From: an uncultured Chlorobiales bacterium
Lineage (GTDB): Bacteria > Bacteroidota > Chlorobiia > Chlorobiales > Chlorobiaceae
Length of the DNA: 56,492 nt
Assembly: GCA_903929135.1 (NCBI GenBank)
Contig: CAIYTH010000025.1
Location: 1 to 56,492, forward strand
Direction of reading: 5' to 3'
Shown here: piece by piece, positions 47,340 through 56,492 of the stretch
Layout of the letters: each line of letters opens with the position of its first letter
Position numbering within the stretch: the first letter of the stretch is position 1
Notes under the pieces: generated by a model
What the model saw: only the letters and a program-made list of their open reading frames with translations
The model's database searches: none
Told to the model about the DNA's origin: nothing
Made by a program: the position numbers and the translations under genes

Positions 47340-48292
47340 ATCCCGAGTCCTTTCATCAGAGACCGAAGGCCGGAAAGAACAAGGATGGTGATGACCAGCA
47401 TCCTGATGGTCCTGGAATTGACCTTCGGTAACAGTTTTGCCCCGATCTTCGAACCGAGCATCATCCCGCCGATGGAGGGCACGGCGATCAGCGGCAGCAC
47501 GGCGCCCTTGAAAAGGTAGACCCATGCGGCTGCGGAGCCGTTGATCGAAAGCACCAGGCCGCTGGTTGCAACGGCGACCTTCAGCGGCACGCCCATGAGC
47601 AGGTTGAACACCGGCACGTTGGCGAAACCTGCGCCGAGGCCGAACATGCCTCCGATAAAACCAATCACGAAAAAGAGCGCGATACCCTGCGGCGTGCGAT
47701 GCACCTGCCAGAAGACCTCGTGCTGGCCGAACTCCTCGTAATAGAGGCCGGAGATGCCGAGCATCTGCGACAGGCGGTCAGGCTGGCTGACTTCCGGGTA
47801 GCCGGACCTGCCCGACTTGATCATGATGCCTGCGATGGAGATGATCACGATGCCCAGCAGCAGCTGGACGTTCTGCGCCGGCATCGCCAGGCCGACGAGC
47901 GCCCCGGCGATGGAGCTGACCGAACCGACCAGGGCCATGGGCAGGCCGAGCTTCAGGTCGGCAAGGCCTTTCCTCATAAGCGGAGGGCCGGCCGACAGCG
48001 CGCCGGCAAGCGCCACCAGAAGACCCGCGCCGCGGACATAGTCGAGGTGGAACGGGAAAAACCCGCTCACGATGGGCACGAACAGCACGCCGCCGCCGAC
48101 GCCGGCAAGCACGGCGACGATCCCGAGGAGAAAGGAAAAGAGGAACAGGGCGAGCACCCATACCCACCACGCGGTGTCACCGGCGGCCTGTGGCGCCGCG
48201 GCCAGCAATGGCGTAGCCTGGAGCAGCATGAGCGAGGCTCCGGCCACGATCGCAGCCGGAACCGGCCAGGATATGTTCTGGAAAACCTTCAT
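47336..48292 (-). CDS. TauE/SafE-family anion exporter
   Basis: A 318-residue membrane protein with about nine hydrophobic segments after a short extra N-terminal helix. Family features are LAGVGGGVLFVPIVSGFF and, in the repeat, GFIGGMFGLGAGFANVPVFNLLMGVPLKVAVATS. TauE/SafE exports sulfite, sulfonates or sulfoacetate. It lies 23 bases after the molybdoenzyme gene of a sulfite-oxidising complex on the same strand, an association reported in green sulfur bacteria, so sulfite is the likely substrate. Confidence 0.93.
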   Translation of the reverse strand: MKVFQNISWPVPAAIVAGASLMLLQATPLLAAAPQAAGDTAWWVWVLALFLFSFLLGIVAVLAGVGGGVLFVPIVSGFFPFHLDYVRGAGLLVALAGALSAGPPLMRKGLADLKLGLPMALVGSVSSIAGALVGLAMPAQNVQLLLGIVIISIAGIMIKSGRSGYPEVSQPDRLSQMLGISGLYYEEFGQHEVFWQVHRTPQGIALFFVIGFIGGMFGLGAGFANVPVFNLLMGVPLKVAVATSGLVLSINGSAAAWVYLFKGAVLPLIAVPSIGGMMLGSKIGAKLLPKVNSRTIRMLVITILVLSGLRSLMKGLGI

Positions 48293-48315
48293 AAATGGAC
48301 CGCTGTCGATCTCCG

Positions 48316-51174
48316 TTAGCCCTTGTTGATGTAATAGGTCGATTCATCCGGCCTGAACGGGCGGTTGAGCCAGAGCGGTCGGCGCAGGCCGCCGGGGCCG
48401 GGCGCAGGCCTGGTCATGGCGAGCCACTCCTTGTAGATCGCGAACGAGCGTTCGGTGTCGACGAACACGTCGCCGTAGAGATCGCCTTCGTGCGCCTTCT
48501 CGATCCGGACCTTCTGGTGCCAGCAGTGCATGCCGCTGATCGGATCGGGATGGACCGGGAAGGTGATGTTCTGGTGGACGCCGCCGTCGGACCAGAATAT
48601 CCTCGATGTGTCGGGGTCGTTGCTCTCGAACGGCTTGATGCTCTCCTCGACGCGCATCTTCCACTTGCCCTTGCCCTCGCGAGAAATGCTGACCTTGTTG
48701 GTGGACCATCGGTTGGCGCTCGGGTCCTGTTCCCGCCGCCAGCGGCCGATATGGTGCGAGCAGGCGACCACGCCCGGCCGGATGCCTTCCGTGACCCATG
48801 CCCGGTTGATGAAATAGCCGATATCCGTGTTTACCCTGATGAGGTCGCCGTTCCTGATCTCCAGCGCAGCCGCGTCGGATGCGTTCAGCCATACCGGGTT
48901 GCGGTTGGCGATCTCGGCCAGCCATTTTGCATTGCCGGACCGGGAGTGGATCAGCACCGGCAGGCGGAAGGTAGGCACGAGCACGAATTCACCTTTCCTG
49001 TGGTCCATCCGCTCCTCGTGGATGTGGCTCTTGATGTACCCGGGCAGCCTGTACTCGGGCCACTTCCAGTCGACCATGGTCTGCGAGAAGAACTCCTGCT
49101 TCTTCGACGGGGTCGGAAAGCCTGAACAGGGCTTGCCGTTCACCTCGACACCGAGCGTCCTGCCATCCTTCCGGATGAGGCCCGTTTCGGGGTCGACCGT
49201 CGCTCCGGCCCTATCCGCCGGAGCGACGGGGTTTTCGTTGACGTCGTACACCTTGCTCTCGATCTCGAATGCGCCATACTTCTGCATGTACTGGAGCGGG
49301 TCAAGCCCTTCAGCGGCCGCGGCCGCAGGGAGCTTCGGCACCCGTTCGAAGATGTAGCGGTAGTACTCGTCGATGGTGATCTTCTCGCCGGGGCGGTAGG
49401 GCGACATGCAGTACTGCCGGATGCCCAGGCTGCCGTCAGGGTCGATGCGCCAGGTCAGCTCGATCCAGAACTCGTCCTCTTCCCATACCTCTCCCACGTT
49501 GGCCTGCCAGGTGTAGTCGATCTTCATGCCCATCTTCTTTTTGGCCACTCGAAGCACCGGCTGGCGGAAGGCGATCCATTTTCCTGCATGGGTCTCGTAG
49601 CTGATGATGTCGTGCCTTTCCGGGGAGTGGCCCATCGGCAGCACGTAATCGGCGAAGTAAGCGGTCTCGCTCCAGGTCGGGGTAAGTGCGGCATGCAGGC
49701 CGATCTTCGACTCGTCCTCGAGCGCCTCGATCCAGGAGAAGCCGTCGGGATAGGTCCAGACCGGATTGAACACCCTGGTGAAATAGACGTCGAGCTTTCC
49801 TCGCCCCTCCTTGAGGAAATGCGGCAGCAGGAAGCTCATCTCGAAATGGGCGAGCGGATATTCGTCCGGCAGGTGGAGTTCGTTCCAATAGGTCTGGGGC
49901 TTCGGCTCTGCATGGACGTGCGGCTTGAACTTGTTCCATGCGCTCGGCGCGGTGCCGCCGACCGTTCCGACGCTGCCGGTCAGCACGTTCAGGAAGTGCA
50001 GTGTGCGCGATACCTCCCAACCTCCGAGGTTGCCGCTGCTTGCGCTGCGCCAGACATGGGTGGAGAACTGCGTTCCTGCCTCGCCGATCCTGCGCGCGAC
50101 GTCGATGATCGTTGCGGCCGTTACGCCGCTCTCCTTTTCAGCATACTCGGGGGTGTAGGAGTCATACTCCTTCTTCAGCGCCCCGATGAAATTTTCGAAC
50201 AGGACCGGAGTGCCGGGGTACTCTGCCTGCAGGTACGCCTGCCAGTTCACCCAGTTCTCGAGGTAGTCCCGGTTATACAGCCCTTCGTCGAGGATAACCT
50301 TCGCCATCGCGAGCAGCACGGCCGGTTCGGTACCCGGATAGCTCGGCATCCAGTAGTCCGACATGCTGGCCGTGTTGGAAAGCCGTGGGTCGAGCACGGC
50401 GAGCTTCGCGCCCTTCATGCGGGCCTCGATGATACGCTGTGCATGCGGGTTGAAGTAGTGGCCCGATTCGAGATGGGCGCTCACCAGCAGGATGAAACGG
50501 GCGTTTGCGTGGTCCGGCGACGGCCGGTCGAACCCCTCCCACAGGGCGTAGCCGAACCTGGCTCCCGAAGAGCAGATGTTCGTATGGCTGTTGTGTCCGT
50601 CCACGTTCCATGCCCTGAGCACCCACTCCATGAAGCCTTCGGCTCCCGGGCGGCCGACGTGGTAGGATATCTCGTTGTTCCGGCCCTCCATGATGGCTTT
50701 GCGCATCCGTGCCGCAATGTCGTCGAGCACGCTGTCCCAGCTCACCCGCTCCCATTTGCCGGCGCCCCGCTGCCCGACCCGCTTCATGGGGTAGAGCACT
50801 CGGTCGTTGTCCTCGATCTGGTTCAGCGTTGCAGGCCCTTTGGCACAGTTGCGTCCGCGGCTTGCCGGATGGTAGGGATTGCCGACCAGCTTGCGCATGG
50901 TCATGGTCTCCTTGTCGACGTATGCCAGCAGGCCGCATCCGGCTTCGCAGTTGAAGCACGCCGTCGGCACGATCATGTATGCCTTCTCCCTGCGCTCCGG
51001 CCAGCTCTTCGAGTCGAGCTCGACCCAGTGGTCCCACTTTTCGGGAGGAGGGCAGGACCGCTGTTCGGTTTCAGCCCCCGACGATCTCCCCTGTTCGACT
51101 GCGTGCAGGTCGGGGATGATCTTCAGCTTCTCGGCGACGGTCTCTATGACGGATGGTTTGTGCTTGTAACTCAT
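48316..51174 (-). CDS. soeA: Molybdopterin oxidoreductase, SoeA-like catalytic subunit
   Basis: A 952-residue DMSO-reductase-family subunit. The [4Fe-4S] cysteines are Cys73, Cys76, Cys80 and Cys110 (CFNCEAGC, RGRNCAKGP). YHVGRPGAEGFMEWVL and the C-terminal RNGDLIRV domain belong to the pterin-binding regions. No twin-arginine signal exists, so it faces the cytoplasm, as in the sulfite-oxidising SoeABC of Allochromatium, not the exported polysulfide reductases. In green sulfur bacteria the complex with adjacent TauE has been called PSRLC3 and proposed to oxidise sulfite to sulfate. The fused iron-sulfur/membrane gene lies 21 bases upstream. Confidence 0.88.
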   Translation of the reverse strand: MSYKHKPSVIETVAEKLKIIPDLHAVEQGRSSGAETEQRSCPPPEKWDHWVELDSKSWPERREKAYMIVPTACFNCEAGCGLLAYVDKETMTMRKLVGNPYHPASRGRNCAKGPATLNQIEDNDRVLYPMKRVGQRGAGKWERVSWDSVLDDIAARMRKAIMEGRNNEISYHVGRPGAEGFMEWVLRAWNVDGHNSHTNICSSGARFGYALWEGFDRPSPDHANARFILLVSAHLESGHYFNPHAQRIIEARMKGAKLAVLDPRLSNTASMSDYWMPSYPGTEPAVLLAMAKVILDEGLYNRDYLENWVNWQAYLQAEYPGTPVLFENFIGALKKEYDSYTPEYAEKESGVTAATIIDVARRIGEAGTQFSTHVWRSASSGNLGGWEVSRTLHFLNVLTGSVGTVGGTAPSAWNKFKPHVHAEPKPQTYWNELHLPDEYPLAHFEMSFLLPHFLKEGRGKLDVYFTRVFNPVWTYPDGFSWIEALEDESKIGLHAALTPTWSETAYFADYVLPMGHSPERHDIISYETHAGKWIAFRQPVLRVAKKKMGMKIDYTWQANVGEVWEEDEFWIELTWRIDPDGSLGIRQYCMSPYRPGEKITIDEYYRYIFERVPKLPAAAAAEGLDPLQYMQKYGAFEIESKVYDVNENPVAPADRAGATVDPETGLIRKDGRTLGVEVNGKPCSGFPTPSKKQEFFSQTMVDWKWPEYRLPGYIKSHIHEERMDHRKGEFVLVPTFRLPVLIHSRSGNAKWLAEIANRNPVWLNASDAAALEIRNGDLIRVNTDIGYFINRAWVTEGIRPGVVACSHHIGRWRREQDPSANRWSTNKVSISREGKGKWKMRVEESIKPFESNDPDTSRIFWSDGGVHQNITFPVHPDPISGMHCWHQKVRIEKAHEGDLYGDVFVDTERSFAIYKEWLAMTRPAPGPGGLRRPLWLNRPFRPDESTYYINKG

Positions 51175-51195
51175 GATCGTAACGGTATTTCGCAG

Positions 51196-52767
51196 TTAGC
51201 TTAACGGGACTGACTGAGGAGCCTGGACCCACACCTTTTCGGTAAAGAAGACGCCGGAGAGGCCCAGCAGGGCGGCCACGGCCAGCAATGCCGGCTCGGG
51301 CGTAACCATAGCCGCGAGCAGCGGCAGCAGGTTGCCGAAGACGACGCTCCCGAACCAGAACTGCTGGCTGAGGGCGCCATGCCTGATGATCTCCGCGGCC
51401 CGCTCCGACGATGCCGAGGGGTGCCTGCCGTAGAGTTCGACGCCCATCACGGCAAGGTGCAGTGCGAAGCAGACGGCGAGCAGCGTCCTGACCGCGCCGG
51501 CGATGACCCCCTCGTCGCCGGTCGCGAATACGATGACGGCGAACGCCGATCCGCCGGCGATGAGCGAATTGACGAGCATGTGCATGGAAAGGAGCGGGCT
51601 CTGCCAGAAGTCGCGGCCTTTTGCGGAGCCGAACAGGAACGCCGTATAGACTGCCGTCACGAGCGCGAGCATGGCGCCTCCCCAAAGCGCTGACGTCTGG
51701 ATGGACGGCATGCCGAGGAACTTGCCTGCGCCCCAGAGGGCGAGGAAGGCCCCGTAAACAGCGATGGAATAGCCGCCGCGTACCAGCCAGGAGCTGAACT
51801 GCGGACGGAGCATCACCGATACGAACCGGTCCGGCCGGTCGAGGTCCTTGACGAGCAGCGCCCCGGTCAGGGAGAGGAAGAGCAGGGAAACGCCCCAGGC
51901 TGCCCACTGGAGGGTGTCGGGCAGCGAAAGGCCCATGAGCGCCGTAAGCATGAAGAGCACGAGGAACGAGCCTGCGGAAACGGCTTTCGACCAGACGTAG
52001 GCCGGAACTTCCCAGCCCCAGACCGACCCCTTCGATGGCGCGTCGTAGACCCTTCTGGCGGTCGAGGCTGAGCCCCTGACCGCCTGTGGTTTCTGGGGTG
52101 CCGGAGCCCCGTGATTCGACTTCTCCTCGTCGAGGCAGTATTTAGCGAAATGGCCGACGCCCCTCGACTGGGAACTCCAGTGGTAGGCCTGGGCGGGCGG
52201 GGCCTGCATCGGCTCGAGCGAGGCTCCGTCGCCGTTGATGTAAAACAGTTTGGGCCCGGTGCCCTTTTCCGACTTCCGGACCATGGTCTGCTCGGTGGCA
52301 ACCAGTTTGGAGATCTCGCTCGCCGGATCGTCGAGGTCCCCCGAAACGATCGCCTGCTGCGGGCAGATGGCCACGCAGGCCGGCTTCAGCCCGACCTCCT
52401 TGCGGTGTGCGCAATAGTTGCACTTCGCCGAGGTCTTTGTTTCCGGATCGATGTAGAGTGCGCCGTAGGGACAGGCCTGGCCGCACGCCTTGCAGCCGAT
52501 GCAGCGACGGGCGTCGAAATCGACGATGCCGTCATCCCTCTTGTGCAGGGCTTCGACAGGGCAGATGTCAACGCAGGGAGGCTCTTCGCAATGGTTGCAC
52601 CTCATGACCGTAAAATACCTGCGGGTATTGGGGAAGCTCCCCTTTTCGACATACTTGACCCAGGTCCGGTTCACCCCCAGGGGCACTTCGTTCTCCGATT
52701 TGCAGGCTACCGTGCAGGCATGGCACCCGATGCACTTGCGGGCATCGATCACGAAACCGTATTTCAT
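51196..52767 (-). CDS. soeBC: SoeB-SoeC fusion: four-cluster iron-sulfur protein joined to a DmsC/NrfD-type membrane anchor
   Basis: A 523-residue protein. Residues 1-190 are a ferredoxin-like subunit with four Cys clusters (CIGCHACTVACK, CNHCEEPPCVDICP, CIGCKACGQACP and CNYC with CVAICP). A linker of about 90 residues follows, and residues about 285-520 form eight membrane helices of the DmsC/NrfD type. In most species these are separate genes; here one frame encodes both, with no stop or frameshift. It would carry electrons from SoeA to the quinone pool. ATG 52767 (MKYGFVIDARKC) is chosen; an extra 34 upstream codons lack family content. Confidence 0.92.
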   Translation of the reverse strand: MKYGFVIDARKCIGCHACTVACKSENEVPLGVNRTWVKYVEKGSFPNTRRYFTVMRCNHCEEPPCVDICPVEALHKRDDGIVDFDARRCIGCKACGQACPYGALYIDPETKTSAKCNYCAHRKEVGLKPACVAICPQQAIVSGDLDDPASEISKLVATEQTMVRKSEKGTGPKLFYINGDGASLEPMQAPPAQAYHWSSQSRGVGHFAKYCLDEEKSNHGAPAPQKPQAVRGSASTARRVYDAPSKGSVWGWEVPAYVWSKAVSAGSFLVLFMLTALMGLSLPDTLQWAAWGVSLLFLSLTGALLVKDLDRPDRFVSVMLRPQFSSWLVRGGYSIAVYGAFLALWGAGKFLGMPSIQTSALWGGAMLALVTAVYTAFLFGSAKGRDFWQSPLLSMHMLVNSLIAGGSAFAVIVFATGDEGVIAGAVRTLLAVCFALHLAVMGVELYGRHPSASSERAAEIIRHGALSQQFWFGSVVFGNLLPLLAAMVTPEPALLAVAALLGLSGVFFTEKVWVQAPQSVPLS

Positions 52768-53424
52768 GGACAGGATTGCTCTAGTATTTGGAAACGTTTC
52801 GAAGATATGGCGGAGCGGCACAGGCAAAGACCGTCCGCCGGTCAACCGAAGACTGCAGTGCAGCCACATCAGGGCCGGGAGTACTGTCGCATGGGCAGAA
52901 GACTCCCGGCCTTATCGCATCCGGTCGGCGATTGCCGTCCAGATGCAGGCTCCTCGGACAGCCGGCGCATTGCATGCCGGCCGGTCACAGAAATGAACTC
53001 AGGATGATCACCGAAAGCCGACAGGCCGCCATCGAATACTCATGGTCAGCAGCGATCGGAACGACAGGTTCAGGGATCTTGAAGAAGCGGCGCAGAAAAT
53101 ACGGAAAGCTGATACCGGCACACCATCAGGACCGTATACCTATATAACTAATCAGTAATATATTAATACTTGAAGTGGACACTCCCAAACAATTTCATAT
53201 GCTCTACGAACTTTTCATAAAGTCCGTTAACGGCTGCTATATGATTTATTATATGCAACTTGAGAGCTGCTCTTCATAGACCCGAAGATGAGCCGGAATG
53301 CAGAAAAATTCGCATGGCGGGATTTTTTTCATCCCGCGCGCCCTATTTTGTCGTTATCGGCCGATAGCATCCTCCCGGAAGGCTAAACCGTTATTTTCCC
53401 ATAACTCTCAAAACATGAATCATC
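52768..53424. other. Long intergenic region upstream of the soe operon and dodecin gene
   Basis: About 650 bases. Open frames exist in the first part but are low-complexity in feel and lack ribosome sites. From 53140 on the DNA is AT-rich and should contain the divergent promoters. A hairpin GCGGGAT/ATCCCGC with a 7-base T-rich loop lies at 53317-53337. Confidence 0.5.
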
Positions 53425-53637
53425 ATGAGCGCACACATCTATAAGAAAATCGAGGTCGTCGGATCCTCCCCGAGCAGCATCGAGGAAGCAGTCAACAACG
53501 CCGTAGCGAAGGCGTCAGAATCGGTCAGGAACATCCGCTGGGTCGAGATCGTCGAAACCCGCTGCCACGTGGAAAACCAGAAGATCGCCTACTGGCAGGT
53601 TACCGTGAAAATCGGGTTCACCCTCGACGAGAACTGA
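53425..53637 (+). CDS. Dodecin
   Basis: A 70-residue dodecin. YKKIEVVGSSPSSIEEAVNN is the N-terminal strand-helix, RNIRWVEIVE carries the flavin-stacking Trp, and KIAYWQVTVKIGF the conserved Gln that contacts the isoalloxazine ring. Dodecins form hollow 12-mers that store or buffer FMN/riboflavin and quench excited flavin, useful in an illuminated phototroph. It is a single gene with a strong terminator. Confidence 0.95.
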   Translation: MSAHIYKKIEVVGSSPSSIEEAVNNAVAKASESVRNIRWVEIVETRCHVENQKIAYWQVTVKIGFTLDEN

Positions 53638-53652
53638 TCCATCCGTCCTCAG

Positions 53653-53698
53653 AAACGAACAACGGCGGGCATTGAAGGCCCGCCGTTGTTCGTTTTAT
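53653..53698. terminator. 18-bp stem terminator between dodecin and pckG
   Basis: A perfect 18-bp stem (53653-53670 with 53678-53695) around loop ATTGAAG followed by T-rich sequence. It can serve both converging genes. Confidence 0.9.
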
Positions 53699-53711
53699 GA
53701 CAGTTTCCGGT

Positions 53712-55574
53712 TTACTGCTCGGAGTAGCGCTCGGGAGCCAGTTCCCAATGCTCGGGCGACATCCAGAGCGTCGAGAGCATGAGCTCCCGGATATGGGTGA
53801 ACTCCTTGGGCAGCTTGTCGTACAGTTTCTCGAGCAGCTCCTCGTGAGAGAAGAGCTCCTGCTTCCAGGCTTCGCGATCGACAGACATGAGCTTGGAGAA
53901 CTGTTCGCGGCTGAACTCCTCCTGACCCCTCCAGTCGACAGATTCGTACTTCGGCATCCAGCCCAGCGGGCTTTCGACCGCCGCCGCACGGCCATGCACC
54001 CTGCCGATGATCCATTTGAGCACCCGCATGTTCTCGCCGAAGCCCGGCCAGAGGAATTTGCCGTTTTCATCCTTTCGGAACCAGTTGACCCCGAAAATCC
54101 TCGGCGGCGAGGAAAGGGCGCGGCCGATCTGGAGCCAGTGGTTGAAATAGTCGCCCATGTGGTAGCCGCAGAACGGAATCATGGCATAGGGATCGCGGCG
54201 CACGTCGCCGATCTTGCCGGCTGCGGCCGCGGTCTTTTCAGAGCCCATCGTGGCTGCGAGATAGACGCCGTAGTACCAGTTCGCCGACTGGTAGACCAGG
54301 GGAATGGTGTCGCCGCGTCGACCGCCGAATATAAAGGCCGAAATCGGCACTCCTTCCGGATTTTCCCAGTCAGGATCGATCGAAGGGCACTGGTGGGCCG
54401 GAGAAGTGAACCTCGCGTTCGGGTGAGCCGAAGGCCGTCCGCAATCCGGCGTCCAGGGTTTGCCCTGCCAGTCGATCAGCGATGGCGGAGGTGTCTTGGT
54501 CATATCCTCCCACCAGACATCGCCATCGGGAGTCAGCGCGACGTTGGTGAAGATGCAGTTCGCGTAGAGGGTGGCCATGGCGTTCGGGTTGCTCTTGACC
54601 GAAGTGCCGGGAGCGACGCCGAAAAAGCCGAACTCGGGGTTGATCGCGTGCAGACGCCCGTCCTTGCCGGGTTTGATCCATGCGATGTCGTCACCGATGG
54701 TCGTGATCTTCCACCCCTCCATCGCATCCGGAGGGATCATCATGGCGAAGTTGGTCTTGCCGCAGGCGCTCGGGAACGCGGCCGCCACATAATCCTTTTC
54801 GCCTTCGGGGGATTCGACGCCGAGGATCAGCATGTGCTCGGCGAGCCACCCTTCGTCACGGGCCATCGAGGAAGCGATTCGCAGGGCGAAGCACTTCTTG
54901 CCGAGCAGGGCGTTGCCGCCGTAGCCGCTGCCGAAGGAGACGATCGATCGCTCTTCGGGGAAGTGCACGATGTACTTGGTATCGTTGCATGGCCATGGCA
55001 CGTCCTGCTGCCCGGGTTCGAGCGGAGCGCCGACAGAATGGAGGCAAGGCACGAAGTCCGAATCCTCTTCGAGCAGCTCTACGGCAGCGCGGCCCATCCT
55101 GGTCATGATCCGCATGTTGGTGACCACATACGGGGAGTCGGAAATCTCCACGCCGATATGCGAGATATGCGAACCCAGCGGACCCATGCTGAACGGGATG
55201 ACATACATGGTACGCCCCCTCATGCAGCCGGAAAAGAGCTTGTTCAGTGAGGCTTTCATCTCTTTCGGAGCGACCCAGTTGTTTGTCGGGCCGGCATCCT
55301 GCCTGCGACGGCTGCAGATGAAGGTCCTGTCCTCGACCCTGGCGACGTCGCTCGGATCCGATCGGCAGAGGAAGCTGTTCGGACGTTTCTCCTCCGACAG
55401 CCTGATGAATGTGCCGCTTTCGACCATTTCACCACAGAGGCGGTCGTACTCCTCCTGCGAACCGTCACACCAGTAGACGGAATCCGGCCGGCAGAGCTCG
55501 ACCGTCTCCTTGACCCATTGAAGAAGCTTTCTGTTCCTGACATACGCAGGCTGGTTGAGCGGGATCGATTCCAT
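53712..55574 (-). CDS. pckG: Phosphoenolpyruvate carboxykinase (GTP)
   Basis: A 620-residue GTP-type PEPCK of full length. [13 protein letters not shown] at about residue 270 is the phosphate loop with the reactive Cys typical of the GTP enzyme; [11 protein letters not shown] follows with metal ligands, and [13 protein letters not shown] is the guanine-contact region. It interconverts oxaloacetate and PEP plus CO2. In a green sulfur bacterium it links the reductive TCA cycle with PEP pools. The gene stands alone between two terminators; the thioredoxin-like gene lies upstream on the same strand. Confidence 0.97.
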   Translation of the reverse strand: MESIPLNQPAYVRNRKLLQWVKETVELCRPDSVYWCDGSQEEYDRLCGEMVESGTFIRLSEEKRPNSFLCRSDPSDVARVEDRTFICSRRRQDAGPTNNWVAPKEMKASLNKLFSGCMRGRTMYVIPFSMGPLGSHISHIGVEISDSPYVVTNMRIMTRMGRAAVELLEEDSDFVPCLHSVGAPLEPGQQDVPWPCNDTKYIVHFPEERSIVSFGSGYGGNALLGKKCFALRIASSMARDEGWLAEHMLILGVESPEGEKDYVAAAFPSACGKTNFAMMIPPDAMEGWKITTIGDDIAWIKPGKDGRLHAINPEFGFFGVAPGTSVKSNPNAMATLYANCIFTNVALTPDGDVWWEDMTKTPPPSLIDWQGKPWTPDCGRPSAHPNARFTSPAHQCPSIDPDWENPEGVPISAFIFGGRRGDTIPLVYQSANWYYGVYLAATMGSEKTAAAAGKIGDVRRDPYAMIPFCGYHMGDYFNHWLQIGRALSSPPRIFGVNWFRKDENGKFLWPGFGENMRVLKWIIGRVHGRAAAVESPLGWMPKYESVDWRGQEEFSREQFSKLMSVDREAWKQELFSHEELLEKLYDKLPKEFTHIRELMLSTLWMSPEHWELAPERYSEQ

Positions 55575-55614
55575 AATAATCGGTTGTTGAGAAGTTTAAC
55601 GGAGAGAAGCGGGT

Positions 55615-55654
55615 AAAAAAGACGCGCCCCGGCAGGGTATTCCCCCCGGGGCGC
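55615..55654 (-). terminator. Terminator after the TlpA-like gene
   Basis: On the minus strand a 9-bp stem (GCGCCCCGG, 55654-55646, with 55632-55624) around a 13-base loop is followed by a run of six T (55620-55615). Confidence 0.88.
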
Positions 55655-55720
55655 TTGAAAGTGAAGTACCTTGTCTGACCTCTTTGGCAGTGGACATGGC
55701 TGGAAACATGATGGTGTCGG

Positions 55721-56266
55721 TCACTTCCCCTGCCGTTTGACGACCGAGGCCTTGATGACCTGATCGAACGCCTCCCGGCTGCGGGGCCCGATGAACACGT
55801 TGGTCAGATTTCCGTTGGCGTCGATGACGAAGGTTGTCGGTATGCCGCTGATACCTCCCTCGACGAAGCTGTTGAAGCTTGCGACAAGGGCCGGGGTCGC
55901 CATGATCACAGGATAATTGATGCCGTTGCTTTTCATGAAGCCTTTCACTGCCGGTTCGGTTTCATTGACCGCAATGCCGATGAAGGTGAACCCTTTCGGC
56001 GCCCAGATCTTCTGGATTGCAACCATGTCTGGGATTTCCGACCTGCAGGGAGGGCACCATGTCGCAAAGAAGTTGACGATATAGGCCTTGCCGTTGAGGG
56101 ATGTTGATGATATCTGTTTGCCGTCGATGGTGACCCCGGTGAATGCCGGCGCCTTGACCGGTGCCTTGGCCGGCGCAGCCGTGGCCGTCATTGCAAGCGT
56201 GATGCTCGCGAAGACAAGCGTCAGGACATGTATGAGGCCGCGCAGTCGAAAAGAGGTGATTTTCAT
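55721..56266 (-). CDS. TlpA/ResA-like periplasmic thioredoxin
   Basis: A 181-residue protein with a signal peptide (hydrophobic LIHVLTLVFASITLAMTATA) and a short Ala/Pro/Lys linker before the thioredoxin fold. The redox motif is Cys71-Pro-Pro-Cys74 in NFFATWCPPCRSEIP; GISGIPTTFVIDANG holds the cis-proline. Such proteins reduce disulfides for cytochrome c maturation or other extracytoplasmic thiols. GGAG lies 5 bases before ATG 56266. No cytochrome-maturation gene is adjacent in the window. It ends in its own terminator before pckG. Confidence 0.93.
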   Translation of the reverse strand: MKITSFRLRGLIHVLTLVFASITLAMTATAAPAKAPVKAPAFTGVTIDGKQISSTSLNGKAYIVNFFATWCPPCRSEIPDMVAIQKIWAPKGFTFIGIAVNETEPAVKGFMKSNGINYPVIMATPALVASFNSFVEGGISGIPTTFVIDANGNLTNVFIGPRSREAFDQVIKASVVKRQGK

Positions 56267-56458
56267 GATAACTCCGTTAAAAGCTCACAAATGTAATGAA
56301 ACTTGCCAAAGTTAAAGATCCTTCAGTCATGAATAATAGAAGAATCTGCGATTTTTTTCAACCTTTGAAGCCTCCGGATAATTCTTTGTGTTTTGAAAAC
56401 AATTAAAGTATATTTTGGCTTTGATTTTGCAGCCTGGACGGACGGGCAACCTTTTCAA

Positions 56459-56492
56459 GCCACCTTAGCTCAGTTGGTAGAGCAACTGTTTC
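56459..56492 (+). tRNA. tRNA (5' half, cut by window edge; probably tRNA-Thr)
   Basis: GCCACCT acceptor strand, TA, D-arm GCTCAGTTGGTAGAGC and the 5' anticodon-stem ACTGT followed by TTC are present; the window ends at the first anticodon base, C. The overall sequence matches tRNA-Thr, with CGT the most likely anticodon, but the remainder must be read to confirm. Confidence 0.8.

Noticed and set aside
52788-53147. 119-codon plus-strand frame upstream of the soe operon
   Set aside because: No ribosome site, no family resemblance, irregular composition; the region more likely holds the soe promoter.
53317-53337. Hairpin GCGGGAT/ATCCCGC as terminator
   Set aside because: The T-run is in the loop and not after the stem, and there is no upstream gene to terminate.

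Overview
The window looks like a chromosomal segment of a green sulfur bacterium (Chlorobiaceae, Chlorobium/Pelodictyon-like). This is inferred from gene content, not from a database search: a sulfide:quinone oxidoreductase, a molybdopterin sulfite-oxidising complex next to a TauE/SafE exporter, a ferredoxin-linked indolepyruvate oxidoreductase, GTP-type PEP carboxykinase, and a fairly GC-rich, compact genome without phage or flagellar genes. Most of the window is ordinary chromosome; the accessory parts are about 16.6-22.8 kb, 24.9-27.3 kb and 34.5-35.9 kb.

Layout. 1-2.3 kb: amt and a P-II gene (cut by the left edge) on the minus strand, then an RRM RNA-binding protein with a structured leader. 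2.3-6.8 kb: a TIGR01777-type epimerase, a flavodoxin-like reductase and an orphan soluble hybrid histidine kinase. 6.9-9.7 kb: glmS and pyrF. 10-16.4 kb: ftsH-acyP, tRNA-Val, then dxr-rseP-prfA. 16.6-22.8 kb: a DUF1566 secreted protein, two exported cupredoxin-like paralogues (one with half of its copper ligands lost), a DUF1997-like protein, a K+ channel, a nitroreductase and an esterase-like hydrolase. Two promoters here carry the same four-repeat, 11-bp-periodic operator. 22.9-27.3 kb: M13 metallopeptidase, GH24 lysozyme, a CPBP membrane protease inserted in front of a decayed duplicate of the lysozyme start, REP-like hairpins, and a 52-residue protein beside sqr.

27.3-34.5 kb: sqr, then divergently iorA-iorB-paaK-ACT-aminotransferase. 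Read together these encode a plausible route from arylacetates to aromatic amino acids (CoA activation, reductive carboxylation, transamination) with an ACT-domain sensor. 34.5-35.9 kb: an AT-richer restriction-modification island (BglII/BstYI-like endonuclease overlapping an MT-A70 methyltransferase). 35.9-43.7 kb: a lipoprotein, then a sigma-54 activator divergent from a tolC-uspA-emrA-emrB efflux operon that has a GG-N10-GC sigma-54 promoter.

43.7-56.5 kb: lipoprotein MsrB and an MFS exporter; a YaaH/AmiS-like small transporter; a sulfite-oxidation operon (fused iron-sulfur/membrane subunit, catalytic subunit, TauE/SafE, small membrane protein); dodecin; pckG; a TlpA-like thioredoxin; and the first half of a tRNA at the right edge.

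The observations I rank highest are the shared four-repeat operator, the arylacetate-to-amino-acid cluster with a shortened IorA, the sigma-54 efflux circuit containing UspA, the decayed lysozyme duplicate, and the small protein next to sqr.
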